DNA from: Candidatus Villigracilis adiacens
GTDB lineage: Bacteria > Chloroflexota > Anaerolineae > Anaerolineales > Villigracilaceae
Assembly: GCA_016703605.1 (NCBI GenBank)
Contig: JADJBU010000026.1
Location: forward strand, 620,001 to 684,000
Length of the DNA: 64,000 nucleotides
Reading direction: 5' to 3'
A model generated the notes under the pieces. That model was given only the letters and a program-made list of their open reading frames with translations, searched no databases and had not been told where the DNA came from. The position numbers and the translations under genes were made by a program. The first letter of the stretch is position 1; every line of letters starts with the position of its first letter. This document shows, in pieces, positions 25,086 through 32,953 of this stretch.

Positions 25086-25553
25086 CTACTTTTTCTTTGT
25101 GCCGGGTTTCGATGCAGGTTTCGAGGCTGGCTTTTTAGGCTTTGCAGAACTTCCCTTCGGCGCGGGCGCATTCTTCTTGGCAGACGCGGGTTTCGAGGCG
25201 CGTTTCCGCTTCGACGCGGACACTTTGGCGCTCGCCGCCGAAGTCTTCTTGGAAGCGGCGGTTTTCACCACGGCATTTTTCAAAGACCGGGGAAGCGGTT
25301 CCGTCTTTATCGCCGCCGAAGCGGATGCAGATTCGCCCGCGGGCGTGGCTGGCAGCTGTTTGGCAGCCTCGCGCCAATTGGGAAAGAACAACTCCATCCG
25401 CTGGCGCGAAATGGAATTGGCGCGGCGGCAGCGCGGGCAGTGGGCGTCGTGGTGGTTCTGGTTCTTCTCATCCATGGTGATGAGCGCGGTCAACATCTCC
25501 GCCCGCCCAACGGTGAAGGGGGTCTGGCAATAAAGGCAACGCAGGTTAAGCAT
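25086..25553 (-). CDS. Zinc-ribbon protein with histone H1-like tail
   Basis: A 155-residue protein. The N-terminus has two CxxC knuckles (CLYC at 6-9 and CPRC at 39-42), a small zinc ribbon. From about residue 70 the sequence is Lys/Ala/Ser/Pro-rich (repeats such as AASKKTSAASAK and KPASKPASKP), like bacterial histone H1-type nucleic-acid-binding tails. GGAGAGA precedes the ATG. It is the last gene of the acetyltransferase operon. It may bind DNA or RNA; an acetylation link with the neighbouring GNATs is speculative. Confidence 0.8.
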   Translation of the reverse strand: MLNLRCLYCQTPFTVGRAEMLTALITMDEKNQNHHDAHCPRCRRANSISRQRMELFFPNWREAAKQLPATPAGESASASAAIKTEPLPRSLKNAVVKTAASKKTSAASAKVSASKRKRASKPASAKKNAPAPKGSSAKPKKPASKPASKPGTKKK

Positions 25554-25577
25554 GGCTCTCTCCTACAAAGGGTAGTC

Positions 25578-26606
25578 TTATTCTGCCAGTGATTCTACAC
25601 TGATTTCACGTCCTCCGCGAATCGTCTTTTCATAGGTGTCAAAGACCATGTGGACGCTCATTCCCGCGTTTTCGTACAGCCGCAGGGCGCCGGTCAGGTT
25701 CTCGGCATCCACACCCAGCCCGGCTTTGCGCCGTCCGCGCCGATAAAACTCGCCAAAACTGTGCAAAAGCAGGGCAATTCCCAGCCCGCGCTTGCGCCAG
25801 AGACGACGGACTCCCAGAATATTAACCCAGCCCACCTCCTTGTCGGAGTAGCTTTCGAGGCGGCACAGGCTGATTCCAGCGATCTCGTCCCCGTCCATGG
25901 CAAGAAACCACATCGAGGGGTCCTGCCCGTCCGACTTCATAAAGTGCGAGAACCTGGCAAGCCCTTCTTCAAACGGCTCTTCGATGTGACCAAAATGGTC
26001 GCGGAAGGATTCTTCAAAAGCGCGGTAAATGGCGGGAATTTCCTCGTGGCTGCCGGTCTTGAGCGTAATGCCCTCAGACCAGATCGCGGCGGGAGGCGCT
26101 TCATCCATCTCGATCCGCATTTCATAGGAACTGCGAATGCGGATGAAGCCGCAGTCTTCGAAGAGCCGCTTTGAATCCTCGGCAATGCGCAGTGAACCAG
26201 TGCGCGGCGCAAAACGCAAATCGGCGGGAAGATCGGGGAGGACGCGGCAGGCGCGTTCTTCCGCCCACCCCATCAGGGCGGTGCCAATTCCCAACCCGCC
26301 AAAATCCGGGTGGACGCGCCCCCAGATCCACGGGTGAACCGGCGGCGTGGATGTCGTCCACACCTCGATGTAGCCGACCAACTGTCCCGTTGGGGAAAAC
26401 ACGAGGCGGGTATCCTGCTCCGGGTCGAAGCGAGGCGAGCCCCAATCTTCACGCAGGATGTCTCCACTGGCAAGGTCATCCTGCCCAGCCATGCGCTGCA
26501 TCCAGATGTTGAACATCTCAACGGCGGCTTCGGCATCTGCCGGGGTTGCGCCGCGCACGGTGAACCCTTCGGGCAATTGAATCTGTGTTGCAAGTTGTTC
26601 TTTCAT
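25578..26606 (-). CDS. Tandem-GNAT acetyltransferase
   Basis: A 342-residue protein with two GNAT folds (about 15-155 and 180-335), like mycothiol synthase-type acetyltransferases. Acetyl-CoA loops are visible as GGLGIGTALM near 112 and RLWRKRGLGIALL near 280. The ATG follows GAGGAAACC. It is about a full-length paralogue of the next upstream gene, which points to local duplication. Substrate unknown; mycothiol is not expected outside Actinobacteria. Confidence 0.85.
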   Translation of the reverse strand: MKEQLATQIQLPEGFTVRGATPADAEAAVEMFNIWMQRMAGQDDLASGDILREDWGSPRFDPEQDTRLVFSPTGQLVGYIEVWTTSTPPVHPWIWGRVHPDFGGLGIGTALMGWAEERACRVLPDLPADLRFAPRTGSLRIAEDSKRLFEDCGFIRIRSSYEMRIEMDEAPPAAIWSEGITLKTGSHEEIPAIYRAFEESFRDHFGHIEEPFEEGLARFSHFMKSDGQDPSMWFLAMDGDEIAGISLCRLESYSDKEVGWVNILGVRRLWRKRGLGIALLLHSFGEFYRRGRRKAGLGVDAENLTGALRLYENAGMSVHMVFDTYEKTIRGGREISVESLAE

Positions 26607-26661
26607 GGTTTCCTCTTGTTTGAGCCGCGCATACCGGCGGTAGAGACCGCCGATTATGCGC

Positions 26662-27642
26662 TTATTCTTCTTCCAAACTCCGCCCGGGGCGGAGTTCTTT
26701 TTCAAAGTTGACGAATTCGCTGGCGATGCGCATCCCGGCGCGTTGATAGAGGCGGGTTGCGCCGGTGGTGTTGGAGGCATCCACGCCCAAGCCGACGGTC
26801 TTCATGCCGCGCCGGTAAAAATCTGCGAAGGATGCCTGGAGCAATGCCAGCCCCAGCCCCCTGCCGCGCCAGGGTTTGCGGACTCCCAGCGTGCCGACCC
26901 AGCCGATTCCCATGCGAAAACGATTTTGGGAGAAACCGGCGATCTCGTCGCCATCCCAGGCAACGAGCCAGAGGGCAGGGTCGAACTCCGGTCTTTCGAG
27001 TTTTCTGAACGACCATTCCTTGAAGGTCGTGTCGTGGCTGCCCCAATGTTCGCGGAAGGCTTCGTTATCCGCCTGCCAGACGAGTTGGGCGTGGGCGTCC
27101 CTGTCGAAGGGGCGACACTCGATCCCGGCGGGCAGGGCAAAGGCAGGCGCCGAGTCGAGCGTGATTTCCATGCGCCAGAAATAGCGCACAATTTGATAAC
27201 TCAAATGGGCAAACATCTCCCGCCCGGTCTCGTCCTTGCCGTCGGCGGCGGCGTGGATGTAAACGCGCAAGTCGGGTTCGGCTTGTTTCATCATCGCGAG
27301 AGCGCGTTCTTCGGCGCGGGTGATCAGCGCTGTGCCGATTCCCCGTCCTTTGAAGTCCGGGTGGACGTACCCGTCGGCGGAGAAGTGGGCAAATGCCTGC
27401 TCGTTGGCAAGTTCTTCGTAGCCGACAATGCGCCCGTCCGCGGTTTGTACGACGAAAGCGTCCGTTTCAGGGTTGAAGCCGTCTTCGCGCCAGGCATGTT
27501 CCAAATTCTCCGGCGTTGTGGCAACGGTGACATCGCCGTCGGCTTCGCAGACAGAGTAGATGAGATCCGCCACAGGGTGGACATCCGCCCGGGTCGCAGC
27601 GCGCAGGCGCAGGCTTGGGTCAAGAAGCGTGTTTTTCGTCAT
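26662..27642 (-). CDS. Tandem-GNAT acetyltransferase (paralogue)
   Basis: A 326-residue two-domain GNAT protein. The N-terminal domain contains FKGRGIGTALI near 101-111 and the C-terminal domain KPWRGRGLGLALL near 254-266. Both carry the Q/R-x-x-G-x-G/A signature. The start at 27642 was chosen because AAAGGA precedes it by 8 nt; the ATG six codons upstream has no such site. It shares the motif order and end (LYQRAGM, then FEKELR) with the 25578-26606 protein. Confidence 0.85.
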   Translation of the reverse strand: MTKNTLLDPSLRLRAATRADVHPVADLIYSVCEADGDVTVATTPENLEHAWREDGFNPETDAFVVQTADGRIVGYEELANEQAFAHFSADGYVHPDFKGRGIGTALITRAEERALAMMKQAEPDLRVYIHAAADGKDETGREMFAHLSYQIVRYFWRMEITLDSAPAFALPAGIECRPFDRDAHAQLVWQADNEAFREHWGSHDTTFKEWSFRKLERPEFDPALWLVAWDGDEIAGFSQNRFRMGIGWVGTLGVRKPWRGRGLGLALLQASFADFYRRGMKTVGLGVDASNTTGATRLYQRAGMRIASEFVNFEKELRPGRSLEEE

Positions 27643-27690
27643 GATAAAGATTCCTTTCATCTGGAGGAAAAGGCGATGAAGCGCAGCGCC

Positions 27691-28275
27691 TCATCCCCGA
27701 CCTTGAATTGATTCGCGCCATTCGGCATTCAGCAAGCCGAAGCCGATGACGTCCCAAAATTCTCCATTGGAATACAGGGCGTCGCGGCGGCGGGTTTCTT
27801 CGATAAATCCGAACTTTTGGAAGAGGCGCAATGCCGCTTCATTGAAAGCCGGGACGACAGCCGTAACGCGAAACAGGTTCAACTCATTGAAGGCGCAACG
27901 CAGCAGCAGGCGCAGGGCTTGCAAGCCGTATCCGCGGCGGCGGGATTCAGGTTCGCCAATGCCCAGGCGGATGTAACCGTTGCCGCTGGACCAATCCACG
28001 TATTCGATGAGCGCTTTGCCGATCAAACGATCATCCTCCCGGGCGCGGATGGTGAAGTAGAAAAGGTTTCCTTCGTCCCGCATCTCCATTGCAATGGCTT
28101 CGTAGCGTTTCTTCACGGTCGCAGGCGAGAGCGGACAGACGGGTCTCAACTCCATCAGGCGCATGAATTCGGCGTCATGCGTCCAACGAGACTCGACCAC
28201 GGGATGCGCCTGAAGGTCTATGCCGCCAAGGCAGACATCCGTTTCTTCTAATAATTGGGGCTGTAAAGCAAGCAT
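27691..28275 (-). CDS. RimJ/RimL-type GNAT acetyltransferase
   Basis: A 194-residue single-domain GNAT. The acetyl-CoA loop is ESRRRGYGLQAL near 109-120, followed by the conserved N-E-A-A-L-R-L-F-Q-K-F-G-F helix typical of ribosomal-protein or polyamine N-acetyltransferases. Shine-Dalgarno GGAAGAG is 8 nt upstream. First structural gene after the leader ORF and hairpins at 28294-28484. Confidence 0.85.
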   Translation of the reverse strand: MLALQPQLLEETDVCLGGIDLQAHPVVESRWTHDAEFMRLMELRPVCPLSPATVKKRYEAIAMEMRDEGNLFYFTIRAREDDRLIGKALIEYVDWSSGNGYIRLGIGEPESRRRGYGLQALRLLLRCAFNELNLFRVTAVVPAFNEAALRLFQKFGFIEETRRRDALYSNGEFWDVIGFGLLNAEWRESIQGRG

Positions 28276-28293
28276 GATGTTTCTCTTCCTTCG

Positions 28294-28332
28294 ATCAAAA
28301 AGCGGTCACAGAGAAGGCTCCGCGACCGCTTT
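28294..28332 (-). terminator. Second terminator-like hairpin in the acetyltransferase leader
   Basis: On the minus strand AAAGCGGTC, a 16-nt loop, GACCGCTTT, then TTGATCG, giving a run of five T at the stem end. It sits 19 nt upstream of the first acetyltransferase start. Confidence 0.6.
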
Positions 28333-28339
28333 ACTGGTT

Positions 28340-28377
28340 AAAGAAAACGACCACGGGGCTTGAGGCGCCGTGGTCGC
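28340..28377 (-). terminator. First terminator-like hairpin after the leader ORF
   Basis: On the minus strand CGACCACGG, a 10-nt loop, CCGTGGTCG, then TTTTCTTT. It begins about 20 nt after the 28-codon ORF stop, which is the spacing expected of a ribosome-controlled attenuator. Confidence 0.75.
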
Positions 28378-28397
28378 AAGGTTGTTCGGAAAAAAAC

Positions 28398-28484
28398 CTA
28401 ACGACGTGCAGGCGCGCTACGGCTATCGGCGAATCCAGCCAGTTTGGCGGATGCGGGGATAAGGGTGAACTTGCTCATGAACAT
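28398..28484 (-). CDS. Possible leader peptide (28 aa) of the acetyltransferase operon
   Basis: The ORF encodes MFMSKFTLIPASAKLAGF-type residues followed by a Ser/Arg/Pro-rich end (RSAPARR). AAAGGAG is 12 nt upstream of the first ATG and about 18 nt upstream of the second. A TTGACT-18-TAGACT promoter lies at 28530-28559 and two terminator-like hairpins follow before the first GNAT gene. This promoter-leader-hairpin-gene order is that of attenuation by ribosome stalling, known for resistance genes. The peptide may instead be an independent small protein. Confidence 0.55.
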   Translation of the reverse strand: MFMSKFTLIPASAKLAGFADSRSAPARR

Positions 28485-28529
28485 GGTAGCGCGCTCCTTT
28501 CTTTGGAATTCCTTTTTCAAGGTGATTTG

Positions 28530-28559
28530 AGTCTATCACGCAGGCTGGGGGGAAGTCAA
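28530..28559 (-). promoter_or_regulatory. Promoter of the leader ORF and acetyltransferase operon
   Basis: On the minus strand TTGACT and TAGACT are 18 bp apart, with TGA preceding the -10. The start point falls about 40 nt before the leader ORF. Confidence 0.6.
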
Positions 28560-28643
28560 GCGGAAAAATTTGATTTTCGTATTGTTCAACGCAAACCTTT
28601 TGAAGGGGTTTCGGCAACAGATTAACCAAAGAAGGAGTCAGGT

Positions 28644-29075
28644 ATGACTGCTGAAAAATCCGCCCTTGATCCATATATCCATCGCAATATCCTGATCATT
28701 TCCAGGGATGCCGGCATGTCGCAGGTTTGGAAAACGCTTTTCGAGCAGAGGAATTGCCGGGTCGTCTGCGAATCTTCGGGGGCGGATGGCGTTTCCTCGT
28801 CGCGGACGCTTTCCCCCACCCTGATCCTTCTCGATATGGACATCCCCGATGAAGAACGCCTCGCCTTGTGCCGCGACCTGCGCTCCACCACAAACGGCGC
28901 CCTGTTACTTCTCGATTCGAATCTCAAAAACCCGGATGTGCTTGAATATCACCGCGCGGGGGTAAGCGAAACCATCTCCGCCTCCATCAGCCCGATGGCG
29001 CTGCTGGTCAAGTCGCTGGCATGGCTAGCCCGTTATGACTGGGTCGTTCCGCGCAGGCAGTCTGTATCCTGGTAG
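28644..29075 (+). CDS. Receiver-domain-like protein, partly degenerate
   Basis: A 143-residue CheY-like protein with no output domain. The predicted phosphoacceptor Asp64 sits in LILLDMDIP. The N-terminal acidic pair is weak (SRD rather than DD/ED) and the invariant Lys before Pro is missing (TISASISP). It may therefore be a phosphorylation-independent receiver. GAAGGAG lies 7 nt before the ATG. It is divergent from the acetyltransferase operon. Confidence 0.75.
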   Translation: MTAEKSALDPYIHRNILIISRDAGMSQVWKTLFEQRNCRVVCESSGADGVSSSRTLSPTLILLDMDIPDEERLALCRDLRSTTNGALLLLDSNLKNPDVLEYHRAGVSETISASISPMALLVKSLAWLARYDWVVPRRQSVSW

Positions 29076-29129
29076 GTATAGTATTGCTCTGTAAAAACTA
29101 TGCCAATCGCAAAGATTTTGCCCAGTACC

Positions 29130-29172
29130 GCGAGATTTATCTCGCCCGCCGGGGCGCAAACTGAAGTTTGCG
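29130..29172. repeat. Two adjacent minihairpins
   Basis: GCGAGATTTATCTCGC at 29130-29145 and CGCAAACTGAAGTTTGCG at 29155-29172 are each perfect palindromic stems around a 4-nt centre. They lie between the converging receiver-like and BMP-lipoprotein genes. Confidence 0.5.
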
Positions 29173-29198
29173 GTATTTACAACCCCGCTATGAATCTG

Positions 29199-30218
29199 TC
29201 AGGGGTTGGATGTGCGAATCCGCCCGGCGATCAGGGACTCGAGGGTTTCCTTCACCATGCGCAGTTTGGCGTCTGAGAGGATGCCCGGGTCCACGTCTGC
29301 CAGACCGAGCGGGGATTGAACGTTCTGTCCGCCCTGCCCGGCAGTCAACTGGGGCCAGGCGGTTTGAATCGCTTTGATGGTATCCGGCGTGACTGTCATC
29401 ACCCAGCCTCCGGGGCGCGGCTCGGGGCGTGAGATACCGATCAAATAAACGCCCTGGGTCCCCACATACGAGAGGAAATCGTCGCTGGCAAGGGAGGGAT
29501 AGATATACAACCCATCCACATCCTTGTCGTTGATCAAGACATTGGCGTATCCGCCGAATTTGCCGGGGTCTTCGTTGGGCGGAATCCCCAACACAGCCGG
29601 ATAGGCAACTGGGTCGATATAAATTCCATCGCACAAGCCGCAGTAGTAGCGCATCCCATTATTGAAGGCATTCAGCGCCGCCAGCGCGTTCTGGTCGCCG
29701 TCGGGGTACAACATGCCCAGATGATATTCATCCAATAACATGGCAAGGGTATACCCGGCAAGGAAGGCGGGGACTTCCACTTCATTGCTCGGCGCAAGCA
29801 CACTGATGTTTCCGCCCGCGGGGAGGTTGGGGATATTGACAGCCAGGAATTGCACATTGGGCGCGGCGGGCGCATAGGTCAACACACCGGGGTCGGGCGG
29901 CAGGGCGATCACCACTTTGAGGGTTGGGTCGGCGATGTCCTGCTGGGAGAGCGCGTTGCGCACCTGGAAGCGAAACCCGGAGGCAAGCGCGAGATCGTAA
30001 ACCGTCCTTTGATACAGGTCGGATGTGGTTTTGTCCATGTCTGCCGGGAGGACGAGCAAAGCCAAAGGCGTGGACAAGGTTGGGATGGGCGTGGCAGACG
30101 GGGGCGGAGTCTGAGACGGGACAACCGTCGGGGCGGCGACTTCAGGCGTTTCATCCCCCCCGCAGGCGGTCAAAATCAAAATGGCGATTACGAAAAGGAA
30201 AACTTGTTTTACACGCAC
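29199..30218 (-). CDS. BMP-family substrate-binding lipoprotein
   Basis: A 339-residue lipoprotein with lipobox LILTAC (Cys19), then a Thr/Pro/Ser-rich linker (about 20-50) of the kind common in Chloroflexota. The rest resembles basic membrane protein (BMP/Med) solute receptors, which bind nucleosides or similar ligands. It has a VYDLALASGFRFQVRNALS segment, an N-x-x-G-Y-T-L-A-M-L-L-DE-like region and an NVLINDKDVDGLYIYPS stretch. No permease or ATPase is nearby, so it may be a sensor or an orphan receptor. Confidence 0.7.
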   Translation of the reverse strand: MRVKQVFLFVIAILILTACGGDETPEVAAPTVVPSQTPPPSATPIPTLSTPLALLVLPADMDKTTSDLYQRTVYDLALASGFRFQVRNALSQQDIADPTLKVVIALPPDPGVLTYAPAAPNVQFLAVNIPNLPAGGNISVLAPSNEVEVPAFLAGYTLAMLLDEYHLGMLYPDGDQNALAALNAFNNGMRYYCGLCDGIYIDPVAYPAVLGIPPNEDPGKFGGYANVLINDKDVDGLYIYPSLASDDFLSYVGTQGVYLIGISRPEPRPGGWVMTVTPDTIKAIQTAWPQLTAGQGGQNVQSPLGLADVDPGILSDAKLRMVKETLESLIAGRIRTSNP

Positions 30219-30261
30219 AAAGAATCTCCGGAATTTAGAGTCCCGGAATTATAACGGGAAA

Positions 30262-30311
30262 TAAAAATGCAGGTCACGCTAAGTGCCCCGAAGGGGTATG
30301 AAGCGTGACCT
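30262..30311 (-). terminator. Terminator of the hsp20 gene
   Basis: On the minus strand AGGTCACGCTT, a loop that itself contains CCCCTTCGGGG, AGCGTGACCT, then GCATTTTTATTT. It lies 8 nt after the Hsp20 stop. Confidence 0.85.
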
Positions 30312-30319
30312 ACATAATT

Positions 30320-30703
30320 TTAGTGAACGGTGACCGGAATCTTCTTCGGCTTGGCGGATTCTGCCCGGGGCAGGGTCAGCGTCAGGACGCCGTCCGCGAT
30401 TCTTGCTTCGACCTTTCCTGAATCTATTTCAGACGGCATTCGCAGGCTGCGGCGAAAGGCTCCACGCGGAAGTTCGTTCATCAGGAACGCAGCGTCTTCG
30501 TCCTTGAATTCGCCTTCGATGCTGACGATGTTCTCGAGCACCTGGATGTTCAGGTCTTCGGCTTTCAAGCCGGGGACGAGCGCCGAGAGGATGTAGGCAT
30601 CCTCCTCCTCGCGGACATTGACGCTCAACGCGCGCGGCTGCGGCTGGGATGCGACCCGGCGAACGGCGCGGCGAAACGGGAAGGGTTGAATGTATAGCGA
30701 CAT
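30320..30703 (-). CDS. Small heat-shock protein, Hsp20 family
   Basis: A 127-residue ATP-independent chaperone. The alpha-crystallin domain spans about 25-120, with the beta strands ALSVNVREEEDAYILSALVPG, the N-I-Q-V-x-E-N-I-V-S-I-E-G-E segment and the closing A-x-x-x-x-G-V-L-T-L-T-L-P box. The C-terminal I-x-I/V anchor is present as IPVTV. AAAGGAGACC precedes the ATG. Monocistronic with its own terminator. No CIRCE element was found upstream. Confidence 0.93.
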   Translation of the reverse strand: MSLYIQPFPFRRAVRRVASQPQPRALSVNVREEEDAYILSALVPGLKAEDLNIQVLENIVSIEGEFKDEDAAFLMNELPRGAFRRSLRMPSEIDSGKVEARIADGVLTLTLPRAESAKPKKIPVTVH

Positions 30704-30837
30704 GTTTTGGTCTCCTTTTTCTTTTACCAATATGATTACGCCAAGGATAGATTTTTTGTGTAAGAAAAAAGATAACGAAAGATAGTTCTTATATATGAAT
30801 TCCCCCCGGGCGGCGATTCCGATCTGCCCGCCGCGCT

Positions 30838-30843
30838 TATAAT
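30838..30843 (+). promoter_or_regulatory. -10 box of a leaderless promoter
   Basis: TATAAT ends 7 nt before the ATG at 30851; no Shine-Dalgarno is present. Confidence 0.6.
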
Positions 30844-30850
30844 CGAAGCC

Positions 30851-31558
30851 ATGTCGAAAAAGACCATTCTGCCCCTGGTGATCCCCGCTTTTGCGATTGC
30901 GATCGCAGGCATTTATTTTTTCTTCACATTTGGAAACGGGAAAACAGTTGAGCGCACGTCCCAGGCCTTTGCCTGGTTCAACGACCCCGCCTCCCGCCCC
31001 GAGTTGATGATGACTCTCGGCTCTCGATGCGGCGACGCCCCGTTTGCTTTTCCCACCAACGGAATGATCGGCTTCATATGGGACGATTCCTTCCGCCCCG
31101 GTCACCGTCACAGCGGATTGGACATTTTCGGCGGGACGGATGTGGGCGTAACTCCCATCGTTGCGGCGTATCCCGGTTTTCTCACCCGGCAGGAGGATTG
31201 GAAGTCCACCGTCATCATCCGCGCGCCGGAAGACCCGCTCGAACCGTCCCGCCAGATTTGGGTTTACTACACCCACATGGCAGACGCGGACGGGAACTCC
31301 TTCGTCTCGGAACAATTCCCGCAGGGGACGCGCGAAGTTTACGTCGAAGAAGGGACCTTCCTGGGGTATATGGGCAATTTCTCCGGCGAGCCGGGGAATC
31401 CCGTCGGCGTACACTTGCATATTTCCATCGTCATGGACGACGGCTCTGGGAATTTCCTGAACGAACTCGAGATCGAAAATACCTACGACCCGTCGCCGTA
31501 TTTTGGAATGCCGTTGAACGCGAACACGAACACCGATACAATACCGGTGTGTGATTAG
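30851..31558 (+). CDS. M23 (LytM) family peptidase, membrane-anchored
   Basis: A 235-residue zinc endopeptidase-like protein with a single N-terminal helix (about 6-27) as anchor. The H-x-x-x-D ligand pair is in GHRHSGLDIF (His87, Asp91) and the H-x-H motif in VHLHIS (His188, His190). These are the LytM metal ligands, so it should be active on peptide crossbridges of the cell wall. The domain is shorter than in classical M23 enzymes and has a 20-residue insert between the two motif regions. Confidence 0.85.
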   Translation: MSKKTILPLVIPAFAIAIAGIYFFFTFGNGKTVERTSQAFAWFNDPASRPELMMTLGSRCGDAPFAFPTNGMIGFIWDDSFRPGHRHSGLDIFGGTDVGVTPIVAAYPGFLTRQEDWKSTVIIRAPEDPLEPSRQIWVYYTHMADADGNSFVSEQFPQGTREVYVEEGTFLGYMGNFSGEPGNPVGVHLHISIVMDDGSGNFLNELEIENTYDPSPYFGMPLNANTNTDTIPVCD

Positions 31559-31622
31559 GTGTCAGGTGTGTTTCAGGTTTCAGGTGTCAGGTTTCAGGTG
31601 TCAGGTTTCAGGTTTTAGGTTG
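31559..31622. repeat. Heptanucleotide tandem repeat (AGGTTTC/AGGTGTC)
   Basis: About eight alternating 7-bp units follow the M23 stop. No gene or clear terminator. Confidence 0.8.
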
Positions 31623-31657
31623 ATTAGTGAAGAGGCGCGAAATGCGCCGGAGGTATT

Positions 31658-32128
31658 ATGAAGGAACTGATGGAATATCGAGAAAAGCTGCTGTTGCGCC
31701 TGCGTGAAGCGGCTGCGGAGTTTTGCGAGGCCTGCCGGACTCCCGCCAACCCGCACGGGAAGACCCCAGACGGCTGGTCTGCCCATCAAATCGCCTTTCA
31801 TGTGCGGGATGTAGACCGGGAAGTCTACGGAATGCGCATCCGCCGGACGCTGAGCGAGGAAAACCCACTCTTCAATAATTTCGGCCCCGACGAGTGGATG
31901 GAAGCACATTACAACCATGAAGAACCGCTGGAAAAAATATTAAGCGAGTTTCAGGAAAGCGTCAAAGAAGTAACCGACCTGCTCGGTAACGCCCAGCCTG
32001 GGAGTTGGTCGCGCCCTAGCAGGCACGAATCCCTGGGTCGGGAATTGACGCTTCAACTTTGGGTGGAGCGCAGCCTGGCGCACGTCGAAGAGCATCTTGG
32101 TTCGCTGATAACCCCCCAAAAAACCTGA
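31658..32128 (+). CDS. DinB-like domain protein
   Basis: A 156-residue four-helix-bundle protein of the DinB/DUF664 superfamily. The W-S-A-H-Q-I-A-F-H-V-R-D helix (residues 40-51) and a distal H-V-E-E-H-L helix near the C-terminus supply the three histidines that bind the metal in this fold. Members include thiol S-transferases. A GGAGG lies 7 nt before the ATG. Substrate unknown. Confidence 0.82.
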   Translation: MKELMEYREKLLLRLREAAAEFCEACRTPANPHGKTPDGWSAHQIAFHVRDVDREVYGMRIRRTLSEENPLFNNFGPDEWMEAHYNHEEPLEKILSEFQESVKEVTDLLGNAQPGSWSRPSRHESLGRELTLQLWVERSLAHVEEHLGSLITPQKT

Positions 32129-32157
32129 ATTTTGCCCGTTTTTTCGGGTTCCTGCGG

Positions 32158-32163
32158 TAAAAT
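32158..32163 (+). promoter_or_regulatory. -10 box of a leaderless promoter
   Basis: TAAAAT ends 7 nt before the ATG at 32171. Confidence 0.5.
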
Positions 32164-32170
32164 ACCACCC

Positions 32171-32827
32171 ATGAAAAAACAACGAATCATCCTGGTGGAC
32201 GATCATGAAGTGGTGCGGCTCGGGCTGAAATCCCTTCTGGAACGGCATCCCCAATTCGATGTGGTCGGCGAAGCGGGCTCGTCGCGCGAGGCCCTCGAAC
32301 AGACCGCCTCCCTCAAACCCGATGTGGTGGTGATGGATATCCGCCTGCCGGGCACCTCCGGGATCGAAGCCTGCGAACAGATCGTCAGCCAGTTTCCCAA
32401 TACCAAAGTGATCATGCTCACCTCCTATGCCGAGGATGAAATGCTCTTCTCCGCCATCCGCGCGGGGGCATCGGGGTACATCCTGAAACAAATCGGAAGC
32501 GAAGACCTGATCAAAGCCCTGGAATCGGTCGGACGCGGCGAGGCGCTGCTCGACCCCGCCGTCACCCAGCGCGTCTTCCAGGAAGTGAGGCGCGCGGTCA
32601 AGGAAGAAGAGGCGTCGGCGTTCGCGCATCTCAGCCAGCAGGAAAAACACGTGTTATTGCTGGTCTCGGAGGGCAAGACCAACCGCGAGATCGCCAAGAA
32701 CCTGTTCCTCGGCGAAGGCACCGTGCGCAATTACGTCTCGAGCATTCTCTCGAAATTGAACGTGAACAACCGCGCCGAGGCGGCTGCCTATGCGGTGGAA
32801 CATAATTTGAGAGATTACATTTCCTGA
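32171..32827 (+). CDS. NarL/FixJ-family response regulator
   Basis: A 218-residue two-domain regulator. The receiver (1-120) has DDHE at 9-12, phosphoacceptor Asp in VVVMDIRLPG near 56 and Lys in YILKQI near 106. The LuxR-type helix-turn-helix (about 155-215) has LSQQEKHVLLLVSEGKTNREIA and the recognition helix G-T-V-R-N-Y-V-S-S-I-L-S-K-L. No kinase gene is adjacent; the giant kinase at 8783-16201 belongs to another locus. The start is supported by the -10 box 7 nt upstream. Confidence 0.93.
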   Translation: MKKQRIILVDDHEVVRLGLKSLLERHPQFDVVGEAGSSREALEQTASLKPDVVVMDIRLPGTSGIEACEQIVSQFPNTKVIMLTSYAEDEMLFSAIRAGASGYILKQIGSEDLIKALESVGRGEALLDPAVTQRVFQEVRRAVKEEEASAFAHLSQQEKHVLLLVSEGKTNREIAKNLFLGEGTVRNYVSSILSKLNVNNRAEAAAYAVEHNLRDYIS

Positions 32828-32855
32828 TTTCGTTCCCGGTGAAAATTCCTTCATC

Positions 32856-32893
32856 AAAGAGACATGCCCTCCATGAGCGCGTGTCTCTTTTTG
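32856..32893 (+). terminator. Terminator of the NarL-type regulator
   Basis: Stem AAAGAGACA, 17-nt loop, TGTCTCTTT, followed by further T residues. It lies about 28 nt after the stop. Confidence 0.85.
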
Positions 32894-32953
32894 GTTTAAG
32901 CGGCGCAGCAAACAAGCCGGTCACGGATGCCGCACGCTGTTATTTTATGGGTC

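Noticed and set aside
28294..28377. A riboswitch rather than leader-peptide control before the acetyltransferases
   Set aside because: No known aptamer consensus was recognised, and an ORF with ribosome-binding site sits in front of simple hairpins.
30704..30837. CIRCE or other heat-shock operator upstream of hsp20
   Set aside because: No TTAGCACTC-N9-GAGTGCTAA or near match is present in the divergent intergenic region.
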